Shown one piece after another: positions 54,014 through 63,519 of a DNA stretch of 64,000 nucleotides. The translations under genes were made by a program, and so were the position numbers. Numbering within the stretch: position 1 is the first letter of the stretch; each line of letters starts with the position of its first letter. The notes under the pieces are model-generated. The model had not been told where the DNA came from. It ran no database searches and was given only the letters and a program-made list of their open reading frames with translations. Source of the stretch: CAITWD01 sp963727285 (lineage in GTDB: Bacteria > Actinomycetota > Thermoleophilia > Miltoncostaeales > Miltoncostaeaceae); contig CAVSFF010000009.1 of assembly GCA_963727285.1 (NCBI GenBank), forward strand, positions 372,001 through 436,000, written 5' to 3'.

Positions 54014-55522
54014 CTACGCGCCGAGCAGCGACCGCCCCGTCATCTGCGCCGGCGTCGTCCAGTCCATCAACTCACACAGCGTCGGAGCGACGTCGCCCAG
54101 CGCGCCCGGCCCGAGTGAAAGCCCAGGTCGATCGATCCACAATGGAACCGGATTCGTCGTGTGTGCGGTGTTCGGCGAACCATCCGGCTCGAGCATGAAC
54201 TCGCTGTTGCCGTGGTCCGCGGTCACCACGAGGAGGCCGCCCTTTGCCGCGACCTCGGCTCGGATCCGGCCCATGCAATGATCGACCGTCTCGATTGCCT
54301 GGACCGCGGCGGAGATCACCCCGGTGTGACCGACCATGTCGGCATTGGCGAAGTTCACCACCATCAGTTCGTAGCCGTCATCAAGACCGGCAATGACCGC
54401 GTCGCGAACACCGGTCGCACTCATGGCGGGAGCTTCGTCGTACGTCGCGACGTCCTGGGGCGACGGCACAAGTATCCGGTCTTCCCCGTCGAACGGCGTC
54501 TCGCGCCCGCCGTTGAAGAAGAACGTGACGTGGGCGTACTTCTCGGTCTCGGCAACGTGCAACTGCCGGCGACCGGCGTCGCTGACGGATTCCGCGAGTC
54601 CTTGCCGCACGTCCTCGTTGTCGAAGAGCACCGGCAGATCCCACTCGCGGTTGTAGCGGGTGAGCGACGTGAAGTGCACCGACGGGTGGTCTCTGCCGCG
54701 GTCGAACCCGTCGAAGTCCGGCTGTATGAGCGCCTGGGTGAGCTGGCGTGCGCGATCCGGGCGGAAGTTGAAGTACAGGACCGCGTCTCCGTCGCGGACG
54801 CGCCCTACCTCGGAGTCGCCGACGACGGTCGCGGGAATGAACTCGTCGCCGACGTTCGTCGCGTACGACTGGCGTACCGCGTCCGCCCCGCTCGCGGCGT
54901 GCCGTTCGGCGCGGCCCCACACCATCGCGTCGTAGGCCGTCGACGTGCGCTGCCAGCGCTTGTCGCGGTCCATCGCGAAATACCGGCCGCATACGGTCGC
55001 AACCGGAGCCAGTGCCTCAATCTGTTCGATTGCGGCCAGGCCTGCGTCCGGGCGCGTGTCGCGCCCGTCGGTAAACGCGTGGACGTAGATCCGTTCGACG
55101 CCCGCGTCGCGGGCGATCCCGATAAGCGCCAGCAGGTGCCGAGAGGCGGCATGGACACCGCCGTCTCCCACGAGGCCGACGAGGTGGAGTGCGTGCGCCT
55201 TTCCGACCCGCAGCGACTCGGCGAGGATCGGGTTGCTCGCCAGGGCGCCCGACGCGATCGCTTCGTCAATCCGCACCAGCATCTGGGGGACCCGGCGCCC
55301 CGCACCCAGGTTCAGGTGCCCAACCTCGGAGTTGCCCTGTTGGCCGTCGGGCAGCCCGACGGGAAGACCCGAAGCAACCAGGCGGCTGGAGGACCCTTCA
55401 CGTGCGAGCGCATCGAGCTCCGGCGTCCGTGACAGTGAGACCGCGTTGCCGGGACCGGCCGGTGCAATGCCGAACCCGTCGATGACCACGAAGACCAGCG
55501 GACCCCGCACCACCGTGCTCAC
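54014..55522 (-). CDS. gpmI: 2,3-bisphosphoglycerate-independent phosphoglycerate mutase
   Basis: 502 residues. The alkaline-phosphatase-type domain opens FVVIDGFGIAP (metal Asp) and carries the catalytic Ser in QQGNSEVGHLNLGAGR. The transferase domain has HAFTDGRDTRPD, and the second metal site is FANADMVGHTG and VVTADHGNSE. It interconverts 3- and 2-phosphoglycerate without a cofactor, using Mn2+. The GTG start overlaps the tpiA stop (GTGA), making it the last gene of the gap-pgk-tpiA-gpmI glycolytic operon. Confidence 0.96.
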   Translation of the reverse strand: MSTVVRGPLVFVVIDGFGIAPAGPGNAVSLSRTPELDALAREGSSSRLVASGLPVGLPDGQQGNSEVGHLNLGAGRRVPQMLVRIDEAIASGALASNPILAESLRVGKAHALHLVGLVGDGGVHAASRHLLALIGIARDAGVERIYVHAFTDGRDTRPDAGLAAIEQIEALAPVATVCGRYFAMDRDKRWQRTSTAYDAMVWGRAERHAASGADAVRQSYATNVGDEFIPATVVGDSEVGRVRDGDAVLYFNFRPDRARQLTQALIQPDFDGFDRGRDHPSVHFTSLTRYNREWDLPVLFDNEDVRQGLAESVSDAGRRQLHVAETEKYAHVTFFFNGGRETPFDGEDRILVPSPQDVATYDEAPAMSATGVRDAVIAGLDDGYELMVVNFANADMVGHTGVISAAVQAIETVDHCMGRIRAEVAAKGGLLVVTADHGNSEFMLEPDGSPNTAHTTNPVPLWIDRPGLSLGPGALGDVAPTLCELMDWTTPAQMTGRSLLGA

Positions 55523-56271
55523 CCGGCCGCCTCAACGATCATCGCGAAGCTCTCGGGGTCGAGACTCGCGCCCCCGACCAGCGCCCCATCGATGTCGGGT
55601 GACACGAGCAGTTCGCGGGCAGTCGCAGGCGTGACACTGCCGCCGTAGAGGATGCGCAACCGATTCGCATCCAGCCTGGCTGCGGCGGCGACGCGAACAT
55701 CCGCGACGGCCTCCTGGGCCATCTCCGGGGTTGCGGTCCGCCCGGTGCCGATCGCCCAGATCGGCTCATATGCGATCACGATGCGATCGACCTCGTTCGC
55801 GTGGACGACCGCCAGGATCGATTCGAGCTGCGCGGCGAGCACCTCCGTCGTGACGCCGGATTCGCGCTCGGCCAGTGACTCGCCGATGCAGATGATCGGC
55901 CGCAATCCCGCATCGAGCGCGACGCGGACACGCGCCGCCACCATCTGATCGGTCTCGCCCATCGCGCGGCGCTCCGAGTGCCCGAGAATCGTGCCGCGGG
56001 CGCCGCAGCTGAACACCATCGATGCCGAGATCTCGCCCGTATACGGGCCGCTCGGCTGGTCGCTGATCGTCTGGGCCGCCACCCACGAGGGGTGTCCGCG
56101 CAGTGCGGTCGACACCGGCTCCAGTGCGGTGAACGGCGGACAAACGACCACGTCGACCCCCGGCGGGAACGACGGCAGCCGGGTACGGAAACCCGCGCAC
56201 CACTCACGCGCCTCGGCCGGGGTCTTGTGCATCTTCCAGTTCCCCGCGATGAGCGGGCGACGTCCGACCAT
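55519..56271 (-). CDS. tpiA: triosephosphate isomerase
   Basis: 250 residues, normal size. Catalytic residues: Lys in AGNWKMHK, His in ILGHSERRAMGE, Glu in IVIAYEPIWAIGTGRTAT. The phosphate loop near the C-terminus is ILYGGSVTP and DGALVGGASL. It interconverts dihydroxyacetone phosphate and glyceraldehyde-3-phosphate. It starts 6 bases after the pgk stop and overlaps gpmI by 4 bases. Confidence 0.97.
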   Translation of the reverse strand: MVGRRPLIAGNWKMHKTPAEAREWCAGFRTRLPSFPPGVDVVVCPPFTALEPVSTALRGHPSWVAAQTISDQPSGPYTGEISASMVFSCGARGTILGHSERRAMGETDQMVAARVRVALDAGLRPIICIGESLAERESGVTTEVLAAQLESILAVVHANEVDRIVIAYEPIWAIGTGRTATPEMAQEAVADVRVAAAARLDANRLRILYGGSVTPATARELLVSPDIDGALVGGASLDPESFAMIVEAAG

Positions 56272-56277
56272 GACTTC

Positions 56278-57472
56278 CTACCCCCGACGCTGAAGTGCGG
56301 CGACCCCGGGCAGCACGCGCCCTTCCATCATCTCGAGTGCTGCGCCGCCACCGGTTGACACATGGGTAAACCTGTCGGCGATTCCGAATTGGGCCACGGC
56401 GGCACCGGAGTCGCCGCCGCCCACGACCGTCACGCCGGTCGATCCGGCCATGGCGTCCGCCACGGTCCGCGTGCCGTCGGCGAAGGCCGGCGTTTCAAAG
56501 GCACCCATCGGGCCGTTCCAGAAGACGGTGCCGGCGTCGGCGATCACCTCGGCGTACGACGCCGCGGTTCGCGGTCCGATGTCGACACCCATCCACCCGT
56601 CCGGAATTCCGTCGCTGGCAACCACCTGAAGTTCGGCATCTCCGGCAAACCTGTCGGCCACCAGGACGTCGGACGGCAGCTGCAGCATGCAGTTCAGTCG
56701 CACGGCGCTCTCGAGCAGGTCGCGCGCCATCGCCTGCGCATCGGGACCCTCATGCAAGCTCGTTCCGACCGAGTCGCCGCTGGCAACTAGAAATGTGAAG
56801 CACATCGCCCCGCCCACCAGAACCCGGTCGCAGCGCTCGAGCAGCGACTGGATCAGGGGCAGCTTGTCGGAGACCTTCGATCCCCCGAGAACGGCGACGA
56901 ACGGATGACGCGGGCGCTCAAGCAGCCCGCCGATGACCTCGACCTCACGCGCCATGAGCATCCCGGCGGCTGCCGGAAGCAGGTGGGCGACCGCCTCGGT
57001 GGAGGCGTGGGCGCGATGCGCCGCGCCGAACGCGTCGTTGACATACGCCGTAAACCCGGCGGCCAAGCGCGCGGCGAAGGCCGGGTCGTTGGCCTCTTCC
57101 TCGGGATGGAAACGCAGGTTCTCGAGCATCACGACTTCGCCCGGAGCGAGTGCGGTCACGCGTGCCGTGACCGCGTCACCGACGCAGTCCGGGAGCAACT
57201 CGACCCGCGGTACCGAGCAGCTGGGACAGGCGCGCGGCGCACGGCTCCAGCGAAAACTCCGGCTTCACCGCGCCCTTCGGCCGTCCCAGATGGCTGCAGA
57301 CGCCGACGCCGGCACCGCGTCGCAGCAGCTCCCGCAGCGTCGGCACGCTGGCGGAGATTCGGGCGTCGTCGGTGATGCGGCCGTCCTCGAGCGGGACGTT
57401 GAGGTCGGCGCGCACGAGCACGCGCGCGCCGGTGAGATCCTCCGGCAGGTCGGAAAGGGTGACCAGCTCCAT
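56278..57472 (-). CDS. pgk: phosphoglycerate kinase (frame change near 57210)
   Basis: The N-terminal ~85 residues (VLVRADLNVPLEDGRITDDA, GVCSHLGRPKGAVKPEFSLEP) lie in one frame and run into TAGRVAPGLRR. One base earlier/later the other frame continues PRVELLPDCVGDAVTARV and the rest of the enzyme (MLENLRFHPEEEAND, VLGGSKVSDKLPLI, FWNGPMGAFE, VVGGGDSGAAV). A single extra base near 57206-57214 therefore splits a normal 397-residue Pgk. As an essential glycolytic enzyme with no second copy here, a sequencing indel is the likely cause. It makes ATP from 1,3-bisphosphoglycerate. Confidence 0.93.
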
Positions 57473-57473
57473 G

Positions 57474-58469
57474 CTACGGCAGCAGCCGCGTCGCGAGCTG
57501 GACCACCCGACACGAGTAGCCCCACTCGTTGTCGTACCAGGACACCACCTTGACCGTGGTCCCCCGCACCATCGTCAGGCCGGAGTCGAACAGCGACGAG
57601 CGGGAGTCGCCGATCACATCGCGGGACACGATCGGGGCGTCGGTGTATCCGAGGATGCCCTTCAGCGGGCCGTCGGCGGCCGCCTTCATCGCGGAGTTGA
57701 CCTCGTCCACGGTCGTCTCGCGGCCGACCTCGGCCGTCAGGTCGACGATCGACCCGTCCGGCGTCGGGACCCGGAGCGCGAACCCGTCGAGCTTGCCCTT
57801 GAGGTGGGGCAGCACCTCACCGATGGCGCGCGCGGCCCCGGTCGAGGTCGGGATGATCGACAGCGCGGCCGCGCGTGCACGGCGAAGATCCGAGTGCGGC
57901 AGGTCGAGAATCCGCTGATCGTTCGTGTACGCGTGGCAGGTCGTCATGAACCCCTGCACGAGCCCGAACGACTCGTCGAGGACCTTGGCGACGGGCGCGA
58001 GGCAATTGGTGGTGCAGGACGCGTTCGAGACGACGTGATGGACGGCCGGGTCGTACTGGTCGTCGTTGACGCCCAACACGATCGTGATGTCGGGGCTCTT
58101 GGCGGGGGCCGAGATGATGACCTTCTTGGCCCCGCCGTCGAGGTGCTTGGCGGCGCTGGCGCGGTCGGTAAACAGACCGGTGCTCTCGACGACGACATCG
58201 ACGCCGAGTTCGCCCCAGGGCAGGGCACCGGGATCACGCTCGGCGAAGACCTTCACGCGCCGTCCGTCGACGACGAGAGCATCACCGTCGGCCACCACCT
58301 CGCCCGGATACTGGCCGAAGATCGAGTCGTACTGCAACAGGTACGCCAACGTCGACGTGTCCGTGATGTCGTTGACGGCCACGATCTCCACGTCGTCGTT
58401 GCCCGCCGCAGCCCGAAAGACGTTTCGACCGATCCGGCCGAAGCCGTTAATGCCCACGCGTACGCTCAT
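57474..58469 (-). CDS. gap: glyceraldehyde-3-phosphate dehydrogenase, type I
   Basis: 331 residues. NAD-binding INGFGRIGRNVFRAA, catalytic Cys in VSNASCTTNCLAPV, inorganic-phosphate site residues in TGAARAIGEVLPHL, and C-terminal WYDNEWGYSCRVV. It oxidises glyceraldehyde-3-phosphate to 1,3-bisphosphoglycerate. First gene of the operon, with one base between its stop and the pgk ATG. The start ATG has AGGGGCGAG just upstream. Confidence 0.97.
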   Translation of the reverse strand: MSVRVGINGFGRIGRNVFRAAAGNDDVEIVAVNDITDTSTLAYLLQYDSIFGQYPGEVVADGDALVVDGRRVKVFAERDPGALPWGELGVDVVVESTGLFTDRASAAKHLDGGAKKVIISAPAKSPDITIVLGVNDDQYDPAVHHVVSNASCTTNCLAPVAKVLDESFGLVQGFMTTCHAYTNDQRILDLPHSDLRRARAAALSIIPTSTGAARAIGEVLPHLKGKLDGFALRVPTPDGSIVDLTAEVGRETTVDEVNSAMKAAADGPLKGILGYTDAPIVSRDVIGDSRSSLFDSGLTMVRGTTVKVVSWYDNEWGYSCRVVQLATRLLP

Positions 58470-58604
58470 CTCGCCCCTTCATGACGGCCCTCAACAGTCC
58501 GGCGAGCCTACCAGACGCCCCCCGCCGTCCTGCGGGGCGCCACGGATCGGCGACCTGCGCCGGTCACGTCACCGACCGGCCCGTGCGCCGCGGCGCCCGC
58601 AACG

Positions 58605-58637
58605 TCGAAGGGGGGCCCGTAACGGGCCCCCCTTCGA
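58605..58637 (-). terminator. 15-bp perfect stem terminator of the membrane protein gene
   Basis: TCGAAGGGGGGCCCG (58605-58619) pairs perfectly with 58623-58637 around the 3-base loop TAA, 40 bases after the minus-strand stop at 58678. It insulates this gene from gap, whose start is at 58469. Confidence 0.82.
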
Positions 58638-58677
58638 GGAAACATTCACTCGGCGCGAGCGCCGTGTGACGTGATGA

Positions 58678-59343
58678 TCAGCCCTCGGCAGCCTTCGGCT
58701 TCGGGGTGATGAGGGCGGCAACCTTGGCGGAAACGATACCCAGGATGCACCCGCAGATCAGAGTGACCAGCGTGTCGAACCAGACCCAACCGAACGTGGT
58801 CGAGATCAGGCCGCCAGCTGCACCGCCACCCTTCGCAGCCGACCAGGCGGCAACGGAGCCCTTGTCTCCACCGCCGTTCGGCACCCAGCCGTCAAGGCCG
58901 GTTGCGATCCACCACAAGAACACGGCCGCAAAGGCCGGGAAGGTACCGGCGACGTAGTACCAGTCACCGGCGATGAGGATCGCCACGAGGATGAAGGCGA
59001 AGATGCCGACCCACAGAGCGATGCCCCAGAAGTCCGGGAAGTCGGCCGTCTTGTACGACAGGTACATCGTGATCAGAGCGGCGACGGAACCGAACACGGA
59101 AGCGACAACGATCTTCCCGAAGGCAGCGTTGTCACCACCGGCACAGAAGAACAGGCCCCACGAGATGAAGGCGGTGGGGAGGATCAGATGAAAAGCATGA
59201 GGAATACCGACCGAGCCGGCCTTGTCAGAGCCCGACAGCGTGTACCAGTGGAACGTGAAGTTCAGGGAAAACTCCGTCCACAGGAACGAGAGTACGCCGA
59301 CGACCAAGGCGAGCGGCAGAATTGCTTGAGCTCGTGCACCCAT
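58678..59343 (-). CDS. multi-pass membrane protein, DUF1097-like
   Basis: 221 residues with six or so membrane segments. Features: AILPLALVVGVLSFLWTEFS, HAFHLILPTAFISWGLFFCAGGDN, KIVVASVFGSVAALITMYLS, LWVGIFAFILVAILIAGDWY, FPAFAAVFLWWIATGLDGW and VWFDTLVTLICGCILGIVSAK. The ISW.LFF.AGG region and order of helices resemble DUF1097 membrane proteins, tentatively. The ATG has AAGGAGT upstream and a good promoter lies ~118 bases before it, with a strong terminator after, so it is a monocistronic, probably well-expressed gene. It occupies the place where whiA is often found. Confidence 0.75.
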   Translation of the reverse strand: MGARAQAILPLALVVGVLSFLWTEFSLNFTFHWYTLSGSDKAGSVGIPHAFHLILPTAFISWGLFFCAGGDNAAFGKIVVASVFGSVAALITMYLSYKTADFPDFWGIALWVGIFAFILVAILIAGDWYYVAGTFPAFAAVFLWWIATGLDGWVPNGGGDKGSVAAWSAAKGGGAAGGLISTTFGWVWFDTLVTLICGCILGIVSAKVAALITPKPKAAEG

Positions 59344-59646
59344 TGAGGTGTGACTCCTTGTGAATAAGCAAAAAAGGAAGAAATCCGCTCGGAGAACCCA
59401 CGTGACGCACCGGGCGGATAACAGCTGGGACTCAGGAGCGTCCCGGATGTGTCATTGGTGACAATATGGAAGCTGCGAATTCGTTGCAAGCGTCACTTTC
59501 ACGCAGCGTTAACTTGTTGCACACGAGAACTTCGTCTCCTGCACGCGACATCCTCCGGACGCAGCCGGGTCTCGACGAGATGTAACCCCCCTGCAAAGAA
59601 TGGCCAATACGGTGCGACCAAGTGGTGTCGCGCCACGCGGTGCGGG
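59344..59646. other. leader and promoter region of the DUF1097-like gene
   Basis: 303 bases between yvcK and the membrane protein. It includes the promoter at 59461-59489, an AT-rich ~110-base leader with a pyrimidine run just before the ribosome site, and no gene. Confidence 0.5.
59461..59489 (-). promoter_or_regulatory. sigma-70-type promoter TTGCAA-17-TATTGT
   Basis: On the minus strand a -35-like TTGCAA and a -10-like TATTGT are separated by exactly 17 bases (4 of 6 matches each). It would start a transcript about 110 bases before the membrane protein ATG. The AT-rich surroundings are unusual for this window. Confidence 0.55.
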
Positions 59647-60633
59647 CTAGGCGGGCGCCTCGCCGACGGGCGCGGCCGGACGAAGCGCGTCCCGGTCCTG
59701 CGTGAGGCCCAAAACCACGTCCGCGAGCGCCTGCGGACTGTGCCGAACGACGCCACCGGCATCGGCGAGCGGAGCCGTCACGACCCGGACTCCGAGCGCG
59801 TCCAGCCGCGCCCGGTCGATCTCCACGGGAACCTGCCCCATCGCCGCATAGGCCTCGATCGCCGCGGGGTCGAACTCGCCCTCGTGCAGCACCACGACGT
59901 CGACGCCGCCCGGTACCGCTTCGAGCACGCGCGTGACATGGTCGCCCGCGCAGAATCCGTCGGTCTCCCCGGGTTGGGTCATCACATTGCAGACGTAGAC
60001 CCGCAGTCCCCGGGAATCGCTGACCGCGGCCGCGATCTCCGGGACCGCCAGGTGCGCGAGAACGCTCGTGAACAGGCTGCCCGGCCCGAGCACGATCACG
60101 TCGGCCCGCGCAAGCGCGGCCACCGCCGGCGGATACGCCTCCGGCACCGGGTCGAACCACACCCGCCGGCAGGCCGCGAAGCCGGCGGCGATGTTGGTCT
60201 CGCCGCAGACCACGGTCCCGTCGACCCGCTCGGCCCAGAGGCGCACCTGGTGCAGCGTCGACGGCATCACCGCGCCCCGGATCTTCAACACCCGAGAGCA
60301 CTCCTGGATCGCCAGGTCGAAGTCGCCGGTGACCTCGGTCAGGGCGGCGAGGAACAGGTTGCCGAAGGGGTGCCCCGACAGGTCGCCGTCGGCAAACCGG
60401 TGCTGGAACAGGCGGCCCATCAGCGACTCGTCGTCAGCCAACGCCACGAGGCAGTTGCGGATGTCCCCGGGCGGCAGGATGCCGAGCTCGCGGCGCAGGC
60501 GGCCTGACGACCCGCCGTCGTCGGCGACCGTCACGATCGCGGTGAGATCGACCGGCGCGAGCTTGAGGCCGCGCAGCAGCGACGACAGCCCGGTCCCGCC
60601 GCCGAGTGCGGCGATCGACGGACGCGGCGCCAT
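59647..60633 (-). CDS. yvcK: YvcK/CofD-like gluconeogenesis factor
   Basis: 328 residues from the ATG at 60633, which overlaps the rapZ stop by one base (TGATG). Signature IAALGGGTGLSSLLRGLK at the start binds the nucleotide sugar, followed by VTVADDGGSSGRLRRELGILPPGDIRNCL and VLGPGSLFTSVLAHL. YvcK proteins bind UDP-sugars and control carbon and cell-wall metabolism in Gram-positives. The neighbours uvrC-rapZ-yvcK form the standard block; whiA, the usual next gene, is absent. Confidence 0.96.
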   Translation of the reverse strand: MAPRPSIAALGGGTGLSSLLRGLKLAPVDLTAIVTVADDGGSSGRLRRELGILPPGDIRNCLVALADDESLMGRLFQHRFADGDLSGHPFGNLFLAALTEVTGDFDLAIQECSRVLKIRGAVMPSTLHQVRLWAERVDGTVVCGETNIAAGFAACRRVWFDPVPEAYPPAVAALARADVIVLGPGSLFTSVLAHLAVPEIAAAVSDSRGLRVYVCNVMTQPGETDGFCAGDHVTRVLEAVPGGVDVVVLHEGEFDPAAIEAYAAMGQVPVEIDRARLDALGVRVVTAPLADAGGVVRHSPQALADVVLGLTQDRDALRPAAPVGEAPA

Positions 60634-61538
60634 CAGTTGGCCCCCGGGGTCACGTCGGCGTCTTCGGGGGCGCGCAGCATCGCGCGGGAGATGTCGCGGT
60701 GGGAGACGGCGACGTCGAACTCCGGACGGCCGCGGTACCGCCGCGCCGCCGTCTCGGCGAGTACCACGCTGCGGTGGCGGCCGCCGGTGCACCCGAAGCC
60801 GACGACAAGGTGGCTCTTGCCCTCCGCCGCGTAGGCGGGCAGCAGAAAGTCCAGGAGCGATTCCAGCCGCGGGAGAAAGCCCTTCATCTCCGGCGTCGCG
60901 TTGACGAAGTCCGCGACGTCGCGGTCGAGCCCGGTCAGGGGCGCGAAATCCTTGTGGTAGTGCGGGTTGGTGATGAAGCGGACGTCAAACAGCAGATCGG
61001 CGTCCGACGGCGCCCCGTGCTTGAAGCCGAACGAGACGAACAGCACCTGCATGCGCTGGCGTTCGCCCTCGGCGAACATGGCCTCCGCGACGGTGCGCCG
61101 CAGATCCCAGATGTTGAGGCCGGACGTGTCGATGACGACCTCTGCGCGCTCACGGATGCCCGCCAGCATGGCGCGCTCACGGCGGATGCCGTCCTGAATC
61201 GTCCCGGCGCCGGCGAGCGGATGGCGACGACGCGTCTCGCGGAAGCGGTTCAGCAGATTGGCGTCGTCGGCCTCGAGGAACACGATCCGGGGAGTGACGC
61301 CCAGCTGGGTCGCGGTGATGTCGATCTCGACACCCAGATCGGTGAAGTACTCCCCGCCACGGATATCGCACACGACCGCGACCCGGTCCACGTTGCCCTC
61401 GTTGACGAACAGGCGCGCCAGATCGGTCAGCAGGCGTGGTGGAAGGTTGTCGACGACGTACCAGCCCGCGTCCTCGAAGACGCCCATGGCCTGGCTCTTG
61501 CCGGCTCCGCTCATTCCCGTGATCACGGTCAGTTCCAC
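60633..61538 (-). CDS. rapZ: RapZ/YvcJ nucleotide-binding RNase adapter protein
   Basis: 301 residues. P-loop at the N-terminus: LTVITGMSGAGKSQAMGVFED. Further blocks: YVVDNLPPRLLTDLARL, VVCDIRGGEYF, RIVFLEADDANLLNRFRETRRRHPL, and the C-terminal HLVVGFGCTGGRHRSVVLAE that is the family hallmark. It hydrolyses NTPs and in E. coli guides RNase E to small RNAs; in Gram-positives it acts with YvcK. It starts 15 bases after uvrC ends. Confidence 0.96.
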   Translation of the reverse strand: MELTVITGMSGAGKSQAMGVFEDAGWYVVDNLPPRLLTDLARLFVNEGNVDRVAVVCDIRGGEYFTDLGVEIDITATQLGVTPRIVFLEADDANLLNRFRETRRRHPLAGAGTIQDGIRRERAMLAGIRERAEVVIDTSGLNIWDLRRTVAEAMFAEGERQRMQVLFVSFGFKHGAPSDADLLFDVRFITNPHYHKDFAPLTGLDRDVADFVNATPEMKGFLPRLESLLDFLLPAYAAEGKSHLVVGFGCTGGRHRSVVLAETAARRYRGRPEFDVAVSHRDISRAMLRAPEDADVTPGAN

Positions 61539-61553
61539 TGCCGTACCCCTGCC

Positions 61554-63481
61554 CTATTGCGGCGTTGCGGTCGCTCGCGGGACATCGTCTGTCTCCGGCG
61601 CCCGATGCAGATGTTCCCAGATCTCCCGAGCAACCTTCGGCGGGAGCCCCGGAACTCCCTCAAGCTCCTCGCGTGAGGCCTGGGCGACGCGGTCCGGGGT
61701 GCCGAAGTGCGTGAGGATGGCCTTGCGCCGCACCGGGCCGACGCCGGGAAGGGCATCGATCAGACTCCTGGTCATCCCGCGGCCGCGGGCGTTGCGGTGA
61801 TGGCGGAGGGCGAAGCGGTGGGCCTCGTCGCGGATCTGGGTCAGCAGGCGCAACCCCGGCGAGGCCTCCGGCAGCAGCAGGGGCTGCGACCGGCCGGGCC
61901 GGAAGATCTCCTCGCGCTGCTTGGCCAGGCCGATCACCGGCACGTCGGGCGCACCCGCTTCGGCCATGCCCTCGAGCGCCGCCGAGAGCTGGCCCTTCCC
62001 GCCGTCGATGACGACGAGGGCCGGGCAGGCGCCGAACGAGAGGTCGTCGTCGGGCTCCCGCAGACGGACGAAGCGGCGGCGAAGCGCCTCCTGCATCCGG
62101 GCGAAGTCGTTCTGCCCCCCGTCGAAGCGCATGGTGAAGTGCCGGTAGTGCGACTTGCTCGGCGCTCCCCCCTCGAACACCACCATCGACGCCACGGCGT
62201 ATGAGTCGCCCAGATTGGAGATGTCGTAGCACTCGATGCGGATCGGCGGGCCGTCCAACGCCGAGTGCCGCCTGCAGTTCCGCGAGCGCCTCGCGACGGC
62301 GCTCGCGGTTGCGCTCGTGGCGCCGACGCTCCTGGTCGACCGCCAGCTCGGCGTTGCGTTGCGCCATGACCGCCAGGCGATCCCGGTCGCCGCGCCCGGT
62401 CCGGACGTCGGTGCGCGCCCCGCGGCGCTCGGTCAGCAGCGCCGACAGCGTCGGAAGGGCGCCGATTGCCCGCGGAACGATCACGACCGGCGGGATCGCC
62501 ATGGCCATCGCGTAGTACTCGATCGCGAACCCTTCGAGCACCGTTGCCGGATCCTCGTCCCCGACGGCTTCGAGAAAGAACGAGTGACGGTCGTTGAGCA
62601 CGCCGTCACGGACCTGCATGACCTGGACATTGGCGACATCCCCGGTGATCGCGACCCCGAGGACGTCGAGGGTGCCGAGCTGGTCGGTGGCCGCGACCTG
62701 GCGCTCCATCAGGTGCCGCACCGCCCCGAGGCGGTCCCGAAACACCGCCGCCTGCTCATACTGCTGCGCACCGGCGGCCGCGCGCATCTGGGCTTCGAGC
62801 TCGTCTTCGAGACCGCGGTACCGGCCCGACAGGAACGCGATCGTCTGGTCGATCAGCGCACGGTAGTCCTCGCGCGAGATGTAGCCGACGCAGGGTGCCA
62901 GGCATCGCTTGATGTGGTAATCGAGGCACGGAACCCCGGACGGCCGCCCCGGCTCCGGCCCCTCGCAGGGCCGGCTCGGAAAGATCCTGCCGATCAGCGA
63001 CAGGGTTTCGCGCACTTTCGAGGCACTGCTGAACGGCCCGAAATACAGCCGCTCGCGCTTGTGCTGCTCACGGGTGAAGTAGACCCGCGGGTATTCCTCG
63101 TCAAGACTGATCGCGATGTACGGATAGCTCTTGTCGTCGCGCAGCTTGACGTTGAACGGCGGGCGGTGGCGCTTGACGAGATTCGCCTCGAGGATCAGCG
63201 CCTCGGCCTCGGTCGCGGTCACGATCGTCTCGAGACGGGTGATCCGGGAGACCATGTCGTCGATCTTCGGATGCTGTCCGGAACGCGCGGTCATCGGATC
63301 GGGCGCGTCGGCGTCTCTCGGGTGCGGTCAGCGGGGCCTGGAAGTAGCTGAGCACGCGCCGCCTGAGCGACTTGGCCTTACCGACGTACAGCACGCGGTC
63401 GTCGGCGTCGCGGTAGACGTACACCCCGGGGGCATCGGGCACCGCGCCGAGCTGCTCGCGCAGAAGGGTGATCTCAGCCAT
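61554..63481 (-). CDS. uvrC: excinuclease ABC subunit C (two frame changes)
   Basis: Start at the ATG at 63481 (MAEITLLREQLGAVPDAPG). The GIY-YIG domain reads GVYVYRDADDRVLYVGKAKSLRRRVLSYF. The frame then changes near 63310-63320 (one extra base) to MTARSGQHPKIDDMVSRITR...KSYPYIAISLDEEYPRVYF and the UVR coiled segment RYRGLEDELEAQMRAA. A second extra base near 62255-62262 joins LAELQAALG to DGPPIRIECYDISNLGD, the C-terminal RNase-H-like nuclease with HhH end (IDALPGVGPVRRKAIL, LEGVPGLPPKVAREI). Restored length is 641 residues. It makes both incisions in nucleotide-excision repair. Confidence 0.93.
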
Positions 63482-63519
63482 CGTCGTACCTAGGGTAGTC
63501 CACGCCCGGCCGCCGGGAC

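Noticed and set aside
53614..54198. Plus-strand frame upstream of gpmI's 3' end
   Set aside because: Covers the antisense of the collagen-like gene start and gpmI end; no signals.
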